Positions 53,172 through 63,775 of a DNA stretch of 64,000 nucleotides are shown here, in pieces. The position numbers were made by a program, and so were the translations under genes. The notes beneath the pieces are model-generated. The model made no database searches, was not told the origin of the DNA, and saw only the letters and a list, made by a program, of their open reading frames with translations. Source of the DNA: Haladaptatus sp. DYF46 (GTDB lineage: Archaea > Halobacteriota > Halobacteria > Halobacteriales > Haladaptataceae); NCBI RefSeq assembly GCF_021083305.1, contig NZ_JAJFAY010000001.1, positions 1,426,001-1,490,000 on the forward strand, written 5' to 3'. Numbering within the stretch: position 1 is the stretch's first letter; each line of letters begins with the position of its first letter.

Positions 53172-53335
53172 AGGACTTCGTTCGCGCTGCTCACGAAAAA
53201 CCGAGTCACCCCGCTTTCGTCGCTCCTTTCAGTCGCTCCGTCGGGGGTTCCTCGGCCCGCTCACTCGACTCACGGCGTCGCCGTTCGTGTTTCGAGGCGC
53301 AAGCGCCTCGCTCGTTCGCGGAAACGAACCGGCGC

Positions 53336-55087
53336 TCACTCCCGCTTCGCACCCGGATTCGTCACCGCGCCGTTGGCCGCGGAGCCGAACGTCTCGCCGT
53401 ATTTGGCGAGGACGCCGGAGGTGTACCGCGGGTCGTTCGGTTCCCAGTCGTCCAACCGATCGTCGAGTTCCTCCTCGGAGAGGTCCACGGAGAGTTCGCG
53501 GTTCGGTATGTCGACCGCGACTTCGTCGCCGTCCTCGACTACCGCGATTGGGCCGCCGTCGCGGGCCTCCGGGGCGACGTGGCCGACCATCGGACCGCGG
53601 GTCGCGCCGGAGAACCGCCCGTCCGTGAGGAGCGCCACGTCGTCCTCGTGGCCCTGTCCGACGACGGCCGCCGTCACGCCGAGCATCTCGCGCATGCCGG
53701 GACCGCCGCGCGGCCCCTCGTTTCGGATGACTATCACGTCGCCCGATTCGATGCCGCCCTCTTGAACGTACTTCATCGCGTCCTCCTCGTTCTCGAAGAC
53801 GCGGGCCGGGCCGCTGTGGTGGAACTTGTCCTCCCCCGTGACTTTCAGAACCGACCCTTCGGGCGAGAGGTTGCCCTTCAGGATCTTGATGGCCCCCTCC
53901 TCGTGGAACGGGTCGTCGACGGGCCGGAGGAAGTCGGCGTCGGACTCGCCGCCTCGCGGGCTTTGCCCGCTCGAATCCGAGGCGCTTCTCGCCTCGCTCC
54001 CGAGATGGTCGAGTTCCTCCTCGATTGTGCGACCCGTCACGGTCATGGCGTTACCGTGGATGTAGCCCCCGTCGAGCAGTCGGCGGAGGACGACGGGGAT
54101 GCCGCCCTCGTCGTGGAGGTCCTTCATGACCCGCGTGCCGCCGGGTTGGAGGTTGGCGATTTTCGGCGTCCGGCGCGATATTTCGTCGAAGTCGTCGATG
54201 TCGAGTTCGATGCCGGCCTCCGCCGCGAGCGCGAGGAGGTGAAGCACGGCGTTGGTCGAACCGCCCATCGCCACCTGCATCGTGATGGCGTTCTCGAACG
54301 ATTCCCGCGTCAGGATGTCCGACGGTTTGCGGTCGTTCTCGACGGCGTCCAACACGAGTTCGCCCGCCCCTTCGGCGACTTTGTACCGCTCCGGCGATTC
54401 GGCGGGCGGACTGGCCGAACCGAGGGGTGCGAGGCCGAGGGTTTCGCTCATGGTCGCCATCGTGTTCGCGGTGAACATCCCGCCGCAGGATCCCGCGCCG
54501 GGACAGGCGTCGTGTTCGAGTTCGACCAACTCGTCCTCGGTCATGTCGCCGTGGGCCACCGCGCCGACGCCCTCGAAGACGTTCTGAACGGTTACTTCCC
54601 GCCCTTCGTGTTCGCCGGGGAGAATCGACCCGCCGTACAGGAAGACGGTCGGCAGGTCGGTACGGATGGCCGCCATCATCATGCCGGGGAGGTTCTTGTC
54701 ACACCCCGCGACCGTGACGAGGGCGTCCACGCGTTCGCCGAAGGCGACGAGTTCGACGCTGTCGGCGATGACCTCCCGCGAGATGAGACTGGCCTTCATC
54801 CCCTCGGTCCCCATGGAGATGGCGTCGGAAATCGTGATGGTGCCGAACTCGATGGGCATGCCGCCCGCCTCGTTCACGCCGTCGATGGCCGCCCCGGCCA
54901 CGTCGTCCAGGTGGACGTTACAGGGCGTGATGTCGGCCGCCGGGTTCGCCACCGCCACCATCGGCGAGGAGAGGTCGTCGTCGTCGAACCCCATCGCGCG
55001 GAACATCGACCGGTGCGGCGCGCGTTCCGGTCCTTCCGTCACTTCTCTGCTTCGCAACGACTCGTCCTTCTCTGAACTGTTGCTCAT
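53336..55087 (-). CDS. ilvD: dihydroxy-acid dehydratase (IlvD)
   Basis: IlvD dehydrates dihydroxyisovalerate and dihydroxymethylvalerate, the third step of valine and isoleucine synthesis. The 583 residues contain Fe-S ligands in [24 protein letters not shown] and [14 protein letters not shown], plus the C-terminal [19 protein letters not shown]. Residues around 364-382 ([20 protein letters not shown]) are a low-complexity insert lacking in typical family members. The last nine codons and stop region are repeated at 52949-52978. The gene is on the strand opposite to the rest of the BCAA cluster, about 6.5 kb away from leuB. Confidence 0.95.
   Translation of the reverse strand: MSNSSEKDESLRSREVTEGPERAPHRSMFRAMGFDDDDLSSPMVAVANPAADITPCNVHLDDVAGAAIDGVNEAGGMPIEFGTITISDAISMGTEGMKASLISREVIADSVELVAFGERVDALVTVAGCDKNLPGMMMAAIRTDLPTVFLYGGSILPGEHEGREVTVQNVFEGVGAVAHGDMTEDELVELEHDACPGAGSCGGMFTANTMATMSETLGLAPLGSASPPAESPERYKVAEGAGELVLDAVENDRKPSDILTRESFENAITMQVAMGGSTNAVLHLLALAAEAGIELDIDDFDEISRRTPKIANLQPGGTRVMKDLHDEGGIPVVLRRLLDGGYIHGNAMTVTGRTIEEELDHLGSEARSASDSSGQSPRGGESDADFLRPVDDPFHEEGAIKILKGNLSPEGSVLKVTGEDKFHHSGPARVFENEEDAMKYVQEGGIESGDVIVIRNEGPRGGPGMREMLGVTAAVVGQGHEDDVALLTDGRFSGATRGPMVGHVAPEARDGGPIAVVEDGDEVAVDIPNRELSVDLSEEELDDRLDDWEPNDPRYTSGVLAKYGETFGSAANGAVTNPGAKRE
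53956..53995 (-). repeat. palindromic insert inside ilvD
   Basis: Two adjacent short hairpins, GCGGGC-TTT-GCCCGC (53956-53970) and GAGGCG-CTTCT-CGCCTC (53979-53995), lie in frame within ilvD and encode the Ser/Arg/Gly-rich insert. They look like the intergenic hairpins elsewhere in this window. Confidence 0.65.
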
Positions 55088-55113
55088 GACTGTGAGTATG
55101 GGTAACGAGGTGT

Positions 55114-55120
55114 GTTAAAC
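55114..55120 (-). promoter_or_regulatory. TATA-like element of ilvD
   Basis: GTTTAAC on the minus strand lies about 27-33 nt before the ATG at 55087, consistent with a leaderless ilvD mRNA. No leader ORF is seen here, unlike upstream of ilvB. Confidence 0.4.
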
Positions 55121-55170
55121 CCTCCCGAATCGACAGACCTTGCTGTCGAATCCGTCGCACGGTTCGGCGG

Positions 55171-56550
55171 TCACGCAGGGACGTCATCGAACGTGACCGA
55201 CAATCCCGTCGGTTTGAGGACGCGCCACGCGAGGGGCGGACGGAACAGCGACGTGGGCGGTTGCTCCATCGTCATCACTCGAAGGAACGCGGCGGACAGC
55301 ACGTCGTCGGTGTGCGCCTTGCGAAGCAACCGGGAGAGATACCGACCGATGACATCGGTACCGCGTGGTTTGGAACCGATCGTTCGTTCGAACCCGAAAT
55401 CGTTCCCGACCGCCAGCAACCACGCGGTATCGATGACCGACGCGGCGCGGTCGAAAAAGCGGAGCGCGAGGCGGTCGAAACCGCCCGCAGACACGGTGTG
55501 GTGGAGTACCAGCGCTTCGAGCGCGGCCACCGACATACCCTGTGCGTACACCGGATTGTAGCTGGCGATGGCGTCACCGACGACGAGTAGCCCTTCGGGA
55601 AATCGGTCGAGATTTTCGTAGCGGTATCGCCGATTTGACGGGAACGGGTAGCGGTCGATGCGCTCGGAAACCGGCGGGTGGTCGTCGAGTAATCGCTTCA
55701 GTTCGGGGACGGGAAGGCTCCCCGCGAATTCCGAGAACTCCCCGAAATCCGTCGGCGGAATGTCACCGTGGACGCCGTTCATGTTCACCACCCAGCGGTC
55801 ACCTTCAACGGGTGCGGCCATGCCACCGCGAGTGCGGGGCGAGGACGGCGGCACGAGATACGTCCGGAGGTCGTCGGGGGGTCGGTCGACGAACGTCGTG
55901 CTGTACGTCACGTCGATACGGACCGTATCGAGCGGCGGCGACGTGTATCCGTGGCTCACCAGCCAGTTCGGCGTTCTGCTCGTCCGGCCGGTGGCGTCGA
56001 CCACCAAATCGGCATGTAACGCCGTCCGCTCGGTGCCGTCGCGGACGGCGATACCCTCGACGGTCGTCACCGCGTCGTCGTGGAGGTACTCCGTAAACCG
56101 GCAGTTCGGGCGCACCCGCACCCGGTCGAGTTCGGAGACGTGGCGTCGGGCCACCTGCTCGAACAGCGGCCGACTCGCGGAAATCGTCTCCATGCGGTTC
56201 GGTCCGTGGGCGAGAAAGTCACCCTCGCTGTAGAAGTTCACGTCGGTGGAGAAATCGAGGACCGTTCCACCGGCCGAGACGACGTCCTCGCTGAATCCCG
56301 GAAACAGGTCCTCCAGCGTCGCCCGCCCGGCCTCCATGAGCGCGTGCGGTTGGCGTCCCTGTGGTACGCCACGCCGTGCAACCGGTTCGTCTGGGAACGA
56401 ATCCCGGTCGATGACCCTGACCTCCTCGAACCAATCGGTCAGCACCCGCGCGGTAACCAGACCGGCCATCCCCGCTCCGATCACCACCGCCGTCCCGCTC
56501 CTGTCGGTCGGTTTTGCGCCGTCGTACCGTGGAACGGTTGCCAAGGTCAT
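55171..56550 (-). CDS. FAD-dependent monooxygenase/oxidoreductase
   Basis: From the ATG at 56550, 459 residues. The FAD site is VVIGAGMAGLVTARVL (about 23-38) with VRVIDRDSFPDEP; the second motif is LLVVGDAIASYNPVYAQGMSVAALEAL (in two parts, about 315-341). The overall plan is that of the aromatic hydroxylase/halogenase-like family, with LVVDATGRTSRTP. The substrate is unknown. It is upstream of ilvD on the same strand, with 83 bp between them. Confidence 0.87.
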   Translation of the reverse strand: MTLATVPRYDGAKPTDRSGTAVVIGAGMAGLVTARVLTDWFEEVRVIDRDSFPDEPVARRGVPQGRQPHALMEAGRATLEDLFPGFSEDVVSAGGTVLDFSTDVNFYSEGDFLAHGPNRMETISASRPLFEQVARRHVSELDRVRVRPNCRFTEYLHDDAVTTVEGIAVRDGTERTALHADLVVDATGRTSRTPNWLVSHGYTSPPLDTVRIDVTYSTTFVDRPPDDLRTYLVPPSSPRTRGGMAAPVEGDRWVVNMNGVHGDIPPTDFGEFSEFAGSLPVPELKRLLDDHPPVSERIDRYPFPSNRRYRYENLDRFPEGLLVVGDAIASYNPVYAQGMSVAALEALVLHHTVSAGGFDRLALRFFDRAASVIDTAWLLAVGNDFGFERTIGSKPRGTDVIGRYLSRLLRKAHTDDVLSAAFLRVMTMEQPPTSLFRPPLAWRVLKPTGLSVTFDDVPA

Positions 56551-56641
56551 GCGGACACCCCTCCCCATCGTTGGCTTCGCCGAGGTGTGTGTTAACTGCT
56601 ACCATAGGAGGAGCGTCGGAGGATCGACGATGCGGCGTCGG

Positions 56642-56923
56642 TCACTTCAGTTCGGAGAGAACTTCGTCCACCAACTCCCGCGCCCGTTCGACGTGTTCGT
56701 CCGCTTCCTCGCTGCCAGTCCCGTCGACGTGTGAGAGCAAATCGTCCGCCTGTGAGACGCGCTTTTCCACGACCGATTCGGGTGCACCTCTGGCGTCCCC
56801 GATGACCGCCTGTGCTTCGCCGAGGTACTGACTCGGACGGGTAGCGACCGGCAGGGACGCCGTCGCTTCCAAATGGTCGTACAGGTCCGCGACGAGTCGA
56901 TGAAGGTCGGAGATGGTCGTGAT
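56642..56923 (-). CDS. small helical protein behind the rhodanese gene, start uncertain
   Basis: The open frame encodes ISDLHRLVADLYDHLEATASL and a Glu/Arg-rich helical C-terminus (ESVVEKRVSQADDLLSHV, ERARELVDEVLSELK). The predicted coding part begins near 56923, 23 bp after the rhodanese stop, but the frame has no ATG or GTG there: the first canonical start is TTG 56872, which would cut into the first helix. It might use an ATC or ATT codon, or the start may have been lost. It is acidic and looks real. Function unknown. Confidence 0.5.
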   Translation of the reverse strand: MTTISDLHRLVADLYDHLEATASLPVATRPSQYLGEAQAVIGDARGAPESVVEKRVSQADDLLSHVDGTGSEEADEHVERARELVDEVLSELK

Positions 56924-56945
56924 TCGTGGGCGGCGGAAGAAGAAG

Positions 56946-57830
56946 TTACTCCTCGCCGGTTTCGATGGGCGCTCGCACCAGGTTCCCCCACTCGGTCCAC
57001 GACCCGTCGTAGTTGCGCACGTCGTCGAAGCCGAGCAGTTCGTGGAGCGCGAACCACTCGATGGACGAGCGCTCGCCGACGCGGCAGTAGGCGATGATGG
57101 ACTCCTCGCCGTCCACGTCGTGGTCGGCGTACAGTTCGCGCAGTTCGTCGGCCGACTTGAACGTTCCGTCGGCGGCGAGAACCTGTGCAACTGGGACGCT
57201 GCTCGCACCGGGGATGTGGCCGCCGCGCTGGGCCGTCTCCTGCAACCCTTCGGGAGCGATGATCTCGCCCGTGAACTCCTCCGGCGAGCGCACGTCCACG
57301 AGCGGCAGGCCGGACTCGATGGCCTTGTCCACGTCGTCCTTGTACGCCCGAATGCTCTCGAAGGGACCGCGGGCGTGGTACTCCTGTGCCGAGTGGTCGG
57401 GGACCTCCTCGGTCAGTTCGTAGTCGTTTTCGACCCAGTAGTCCTTCCCGCCGTTCAGCACGCGGGCGTCCTCGTGGCCGTAGTATTTGAACTCCCAGTA
57501 GGCGTACAGCGCAAACCAGTTGGGAATGTGTCCGTCGCCGTAGAAGACGACGGTCGAGTCCTCCGTGATTCCGGCGTCGCCTGCAACCTCCTCGAAGCCC
57601 TCTTTCTTCAGGATGTCGCGCTCGGTTTCGTCCGAGAGGTCCTCGTCCCAGTGCAACCCGATCGCACCGGGAATGTGTCCGTCGTCGTAGCGCGACGGGA
57701 AATCCCCCTCCGGCGATTCCGGACTGTTCACCTCTACGAGTCGATAGCCGGGGTCGTCGCTCTCGAATTCCTCCCTGTGGTCTTCCACCCAATCCGCCGA
57801 AACGAGAACGTCGTTTGCGTACTCTGGCAT
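56946..57830 (-). CDS. thiosulfate sulfurtransferase, tandem rhodanese domains
   Basis: From the ATG at 57830 (MPEYANDVLVSADWVEDH), the protein has 294 residues and two rhodanese domains. The first (about 1-140) lacks the active Cys; the second ends in IIAYCRVGERSS, where Cys in the CRxGxR loop carries the persulfide. DGHIPGAIGL and GGHIPGASSV are the domain signatures. It transfers sulfane sulfur to cyanide or thiols. An in-frame upstream ATG (57947) would add 39 residues with a hydrophobic stretch resembling a signal peptide; I consider it less likely. Confidence 0.92.
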   Translation of the reverse strand: MPEYANDVLVSADWVEDHREEFESDDPGYRLVEVNSPESPEGDFPSRYDDGHIPGAIGLHWDEDLSDETERDILKKEGFEEVAGDAGITEDSTVVFYGDGHIPNWFALYAYWEFKYYGHEDARVLNGGKDYWVENDYELTEEVPDHSAQEYHARGPFESIRAYKDDVDKAIESGLPLVDVRSPEEFTGEIIAPEGLQETAQRGGHIPGASSVPVAQVLAADGTFKSADELRELYADHDVDGEESIIAYCRVGERSSIEWFALHELLGFDDVRNYDGSWTEWGNLVRAPIETGEE

Positions 57831-57936
57831 CGAACTCTGGACGACGCCGCGCGGCAAAACTCTCCCGGCCGGCGCGAGCAGGGTCGGAGCCACCGCTACC
57901 AGCAGGACTACTTTCGTGCCCGACGTGGTTCGGCAC

Positions 57937-58218
57937 ATGTCACGCACCTCGATACGCGAAACGGTTTCGACGCTCCGGGAGTCGCGGGAGGCGATTCACG
58001 AGGGAAAAATCGCCATCGCCGAAGCCAACGTCGAACTTCGAGCGCGCTACGACCGCGCCCGGCGTCGAATCGACGACGTCGACCGCGCCATCGACCTGCT
58101 TCGGGAGGAGGGTCCCGACACCGACCTCCGCGACCTGTTCGAACTGCTCGACGACGATACGTCCACCCGACGCGCCGCCGACCGCGGCAACGGCGAAGTC
58201 GTCGCCCCGTCACGCTGA
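57937..58218 (+). CDS. coiled-coil hypothetical protein, 93 aa
   Basis: The product is helical and charged (SIRETVSTLRESREAIHEGK, ARYDRARRRIDDVDRAIDLL), with an Arg/Asp-rich C-terminus. It is divergent from the rhodanese gene across a 106-bp gap. No family recognised; function unknown. Confidence 0.6.
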   Translation: MSRTSIRETVSTLRESREAIHEGKIAIAEANVELRARYDRARRRIDDVDRAIDLLREEGPDTDLRDLFELLDDDTSTRRAADRGNGEVVAPSR

Positions 58219-58393
58219 CCTCTCGACGGGAACACGTGCCATCCGAGTCGCCCCGTTCCTCCCACCGGTCTCGTATCAGTCGACTATATTTCCGACGCTG
58301 ATTTTACGAATGTGGAAAAATTATTTGATAGATATGAACTGAACTACCGCCATTCAGAACTGAAGGACGGTAATGGAAAACATAAGCGGCAAA

Positions 58394-58402
58394 TTTATAA
58401 AC
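58394..58402 (+). promoter_or_regulatory. TATA box of katG
   Basis: TTTATAAAC lies 38-46 nt before the ATG at 58440, which leaves a short 5' leader of about 15 nt. AGGAG at 58426-58430, nine bases before that ATG, looks like a Shine-Dalgarno site. Confidence 0.5.
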
Positions 58403-58439
58403 AATACCTCTTATCTTCTACGTACAGGAGAGCCAGTTA

Positions 58440-60703
<2,264 letters not shown>

Positions 60704-60835
60704 GCGGGTCGCGAGTCGTCGGTGACGGCGCTGCAAACCGACGCGCCGATATTTTTCTCGCGCCGTTCGCGCGTTTCCGTTCTCGATTTCGCGCACGAAG
60801 ATGTAAGAGTCAATACAGAACTGCGCTTCGGGAAG

Positions 60836-60843
60836 GGTTAATG
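60836..60843 (+). promoter_or_regulatory. TATA-like element of the S9 peptidase gene
   Basis: GGTTAATG lies 26-33 nt before the ATG at 60869, consistent with a leaderless mRNA. Confidence 0.35.
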
Positions 60844-60868
60844 TGCCGACGATTCACATTCATATTCG

Positions 60869-62698
60869 ATGACAGGAGAGTTTTCCCTCGAAGCCCTCGC
60901 ACGCCTCCCGGAGTTCAACCATCCGGCGGCGTCACCCGACGGCGAACGGGTCGCCGTCTACTACGACGACACCGGTCGCAACGAACTCCACGTTATCGAC
61001 GTGGCGTCCGGCGAGATGCGGCGGGTGAGCGACGGCGAGGTTCCGCGAAACGCGCGGCATCCGTTCATGTGGGCACCGGACGGCGAACGCGTCTACTTCC
61101 ATCTCGACGATTCGGGCGACGAGCAAAACGACATCTGGGAGATGGACCTCGACGGCAACGCCGCGCCGGTCGTCGAGGACTCCGGACAGTGCATGCTCAC
61201 CGACGTTCACGACGGGAAACTGCTCTACGTGAGCAGCGTCGGCGGGCAGATGAACCTCTATCGCTACGACCGAGAAACCGAAACGAACGAGCAACTCACG
61301 GAGTACGAGTTGGGCGTCTATTTCGCCTCCTACGGTCCCGACGGCGACCGGATGGTCTACATGACCAACGAGTCGGACGACATGACCAACATGGACGTGT
61401 ACGTCGCCGACGCCGACGGATCGAACCCGCGAAACCTCGAACTCGGCATCGACGGCAGCGAGAGCCACTTCGAGGATTGGTCGGCGGACGGGACGGAACT
61501 CCTCGTCTCGGACAACGCGGACGACAAGACGCGCTGTGGAATCTACGACTTCGAAACGGAGTCGGTCGAGTGGTTCGGCGACGGCGAGCACGTCGAGGAG
61601 GCCGTCGCGTTCCTCCCCGACGGAAACGGCTTCCTCGCGCTTCGGACGCGCCGTGCCGCCGTCGTTCCACTGGTGTACGACGTCGACGGAACCGCGACGG
61701 AACTCGACCTGCCGACGGGCGTGGCGTCGTTCCCCGAATACGGTGACGCCGCCCTCCTCGGCGACGGACGCGTACTGGTCGAGCAGACGACGCCGACACA
61801 ACGCCCCGCGCTGCTCGTCCACGACATCGAATCGGGCGAAACCGAAACGCTCCTCGAACCGGTCTACGACGACGTCGACCCCGAGTCGTTCACCGACGCG
61901 GAGTACGTGACGTTCGAGTCGCACGACGGAACCGAAATCGGTGGCCTGCTCTACGACTCCGGCGAACGCCCGTCCAAAGCGGTCGTGAAGGTCCATGGCG
62001 GCCCGCCGGTACAGGACCAGCGGAACTTCAAGCGGCGGACGCAGTTCTTCCTGAGCCGCGGCTACTCGGTCCTCGAAATCAACTATCGTGGGTCGGCGGG
62101 TCGCGGACGCGAATTCAAAGAGCGACTCATCGGCGACTGGGGCGGCGGCGAACAGGACGACGTCGCCGAGGGAGCGCGATGGCTCCGCGACAAGGACTGG
62201 ATAGACGAGGACGCACTCCTCGTGTACGGCGGCTCCTACGGCGGCTACAGCGCCTACTGGCAGATGGTCCGATATCCCGAACTGTACACCGCGGGTATCG
62301 CGTGGGTCGGCGTCACCGACCTCCACGACATGTACGAGAACACCATGCCGCACTTCCAGACCGGACTGATGGAGAAGTACCTCGGCGACCCCGAAGAGAA
62401 CCACGACCTCTACCGGGAGCGAAGTCCCGTCGAGTACACCGAAAACCTCGGTTCGCCGCTCCTGATGGTCCACGGCGTCAACGACCGACGGGTGCCGGTT
62501 TCCCAAGCGAGACACTTCCGCAACGCGCTGGAAGAAGACGGCTTCGAGGAGGGCGAAAACGGCGACTTCGAGTACGAGGAACTCGGCGAGGAGGGACACG
62601 GCAGCACCGACATCGAACAGAAGATTCGGTCGATGGAACTCGTGGCCGAGTTCCTCGACCGTCGGGTGGCGACGAGGAAGGACGTCAGCGCCCGCTGA
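60869..62698 (+). CDS. S9-family serine peptidase (acylaminoacyl/prolyl oligopeptidase type)
   Basis: The 609 residues form an N-terminal beta-propeller (about 1-350: repeats such as HPFMWAPDGERVYF, YRYDRETETNEQL) and a C-terminal alpha/beta hydrolase. The catalytic Ser is in GGSYGGYSAYW (about 450), Asp in MVHGVNDRRVPVS (about 536), and His in GEEGHGST (about 575). It cleaves short peptides. Start fits the family. Its last 14 bp overlap the convergent beta-propeller gene. Confidence 0.93.
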   Translation: MTGEFSLEALARLPEFNHPAASPDGERVAVYYDDTGRNELHVIDVASGEMRRVSDGEVPRNARHPFMWAPDGERVYFHLDDSGDEQNDIWEMDLDGNAAPVVEDSGQCMLTDVHDGKLLYVSSVGGQMNLYRYDRETETNEQLTEYELGVYFASYGPDGDRMVYMTNESDDMTNMDVYVADADGSNPRNLELGIDGSESHFEDWSADGTELLVSDNADDKTRCGIYDFETESVEWFGDGEHVEEAVAFLPDGNGFLALRTRRAAVVPLVYDVDGTATELDLPTGVASFPEYGDAALLGDGRVLVEQTTPTQRPALLVHDIESGETETLLEPVYDDVDPESFTDAEYVTFESHDGTEIGGLLYDSGERPSKAVVKVHGGPPVQDQRNFKRRTQFFLSRGYSVLEINYRGSAGRGREFKERLIGDWGGGEQDDVAEGARWLRDKDWIDEDALLVYGGSYGGYSAYWQMVRYPELYTAGIAWVGVTDLHDMYENTMPHFQTGLMEKYLGDPEENHDLYRERSPVEYTENLGSPLLMVHGVNDRRVPVSQARHFRNALEEDGFEEGENGDFEYEELGEEGHGSTDIEQKIRSMELVAEFLDRRVATRKDVSAR

Positions 62699-63665
62699 CG
62701 ACCGCCAATCCGTGCGCCGTCGTCCGCTCGAACTCGGTCGGCCACTCGTCGCCAACCGCTTCCCACGTCGTTCCGGCGTCCTCGGTTCGGTAGATGCCGC
62801 GGTTGTTGACGGCGTACAGTTCCCCGCCCGAGTCGCCCGACTGGAAGACGGTCCGGGTAACGCCCTCCCCGGTCGGAAGGCCCTCCAATCGCTTCCACGG
62901 TTCGCCGTCCCGTTTCCGCGAGACGATGGAGTCCGCGGAATCGACGTTGTGGGCGGTTCGCGGCCCCGTCGCGCTGGAGAGGAGGACGGTGTCCGGGTCG
63001 TCCGGTGCGAGGGCGACGCTCCAGCAGTAGCGGCGGTCGAGACCCCCCTGCGGGTACTCCCACGTCTCGCCCCCGTTTTCGGATTCGGCGTAGCCGTCTC
63101 CGGCGGCGGACCAGACCTGTCCCGGCGCGTCGGGATGAGTCGTCAAGGAGTGGTTGTCGATGCGGGCGGTCGGCACCTTGTCCTCCCACGTCTCGCCCGC
63201 GTCGTACGTCTGGACGAGCGCTCCCGCTTCGATGCCGACGTAGAGGTGGTCCGGGTCGTACGGGTCGGGTTCGATCCACCGGACGTGGTGGGTGTGGGGG
63301 CGGGGCGGAAAGGACCAGTTCGGTTCGGAGGGCAGGTCGGTCAGTCCGTCGCGGTGGTCCCACGAGTCGCCGCCGTCCGTGCTTCGATAGACCGCACTGG
63401 GTTCCGTGCCGACCCACACGGTGTCCGGGTCGGAGGGGTCGACGGCGAGCGACATCACCGACTCGGGAATCGTCCCCTCGCCGACCGATTCGAACGAGTC
63501 GCCGCCGTCCTCGCTTCGGAAGAGACCGGCGTCGAACGTGCCACAGAAGACCCGTTCACCCGTCGCAGCGACGCACTGCAAATCATGGTCCGTCAATCGA
63601 ACGGAGGAGGTTCCGTTTTCATCGAGGACGAACAGGCCGTTTCGCATCGCAGCGTACAGTCTCAT
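62685..63665 (-). CDS. BNR/WD40-like beta-propeller protein
   Basis: The 326-residue protein starts MRLYAAMRNGLFVLDENG and is built of sialidase-like BNR repeats: GLFRSEDGGDSFESVG, AVYRSTDGGDSWDHRDG, YDAGETWED, SENGGETWEY and GIYRTEDAGTTWEAVG, each with the SxDxGxTW motif. It has no signal peptide, so it may be cytosolic. Catalytic residues of glycosidases are not evident. Function unknown. It is convergent with, and overlaps, the S9 peptidase gene by 14 bp. Confidence 0.85.
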   Translation of the reverse strand: MRLYAAMRNGLFVLDENGTSSVRLTDHDLQCVAATGERVFCGTFDAGLFRSEDGGDSFESVGEGTIPESVMSLAVDPSDPDTVWVGTEPSAVYRSTDGGDSWDHRDGLTDLPSEPNWSFPPRPHTHHVRWIEPDPYDPDHLYVGIEAGALVQTYDAGETWEDKVPTARIDNHSLTTHPDAPGQVWSAAGDGYAESENGGETWEYPQGGLDRRYCWSVALAPDDPDTVLLSSATGPRTAHNVDSADSIVSRKRDGEPWKRLEGLPTGEGVTRTVFQSGDSGGELYAVNNRGIYRTEDAGTTWEAVGDEWPTEFERTTAHGLAVVSGR

Positions 63666-63775
63666 GAATAGTATTACGTCTTCCACCCGCCTGAATCTGT
63701 GGATCCAGTAACAATTTTTCTACAGGAGTGCGTTTCAGGAAACTGTTTACCGTCTCTCGTCCGAATCCCGATTCG

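Larger units (their letters stand above)
52678..53335. other. 658-bp non-coding stretch with repeats between symporter and ilvD
   Basis: The first 270 bp are AT-rich and would contain the symporter promoter. From 52949 to 53335 there is a hairpin-rich element bounded by a 30-bp direct repeat of the ilvD 3' end; it contains a 39-nt hairpin (53006-53044), the 49-bp repeat shared with 21146-21193, and the AAAATCTCCGATTTT core (53153-53171) shared with 18199-18221. No gene is seen. Confidence 0.6.

Noticed and set aside
52931..55075. Plus-strand ORF of 714 codons through ilvD
   Set aside because: Antisense to ilvD; starts inside the repeat-rich non-coding stretch and has no conserved sequence.
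57831..57947. Signal peptide on the rhodanese from an upstream ATG at 57947
   Set aside because: The extension is not conserved-looking, overlaps the divergent gene's start at 57937 and leaves no room for promoters; the ATG at 57830 matches the family start.
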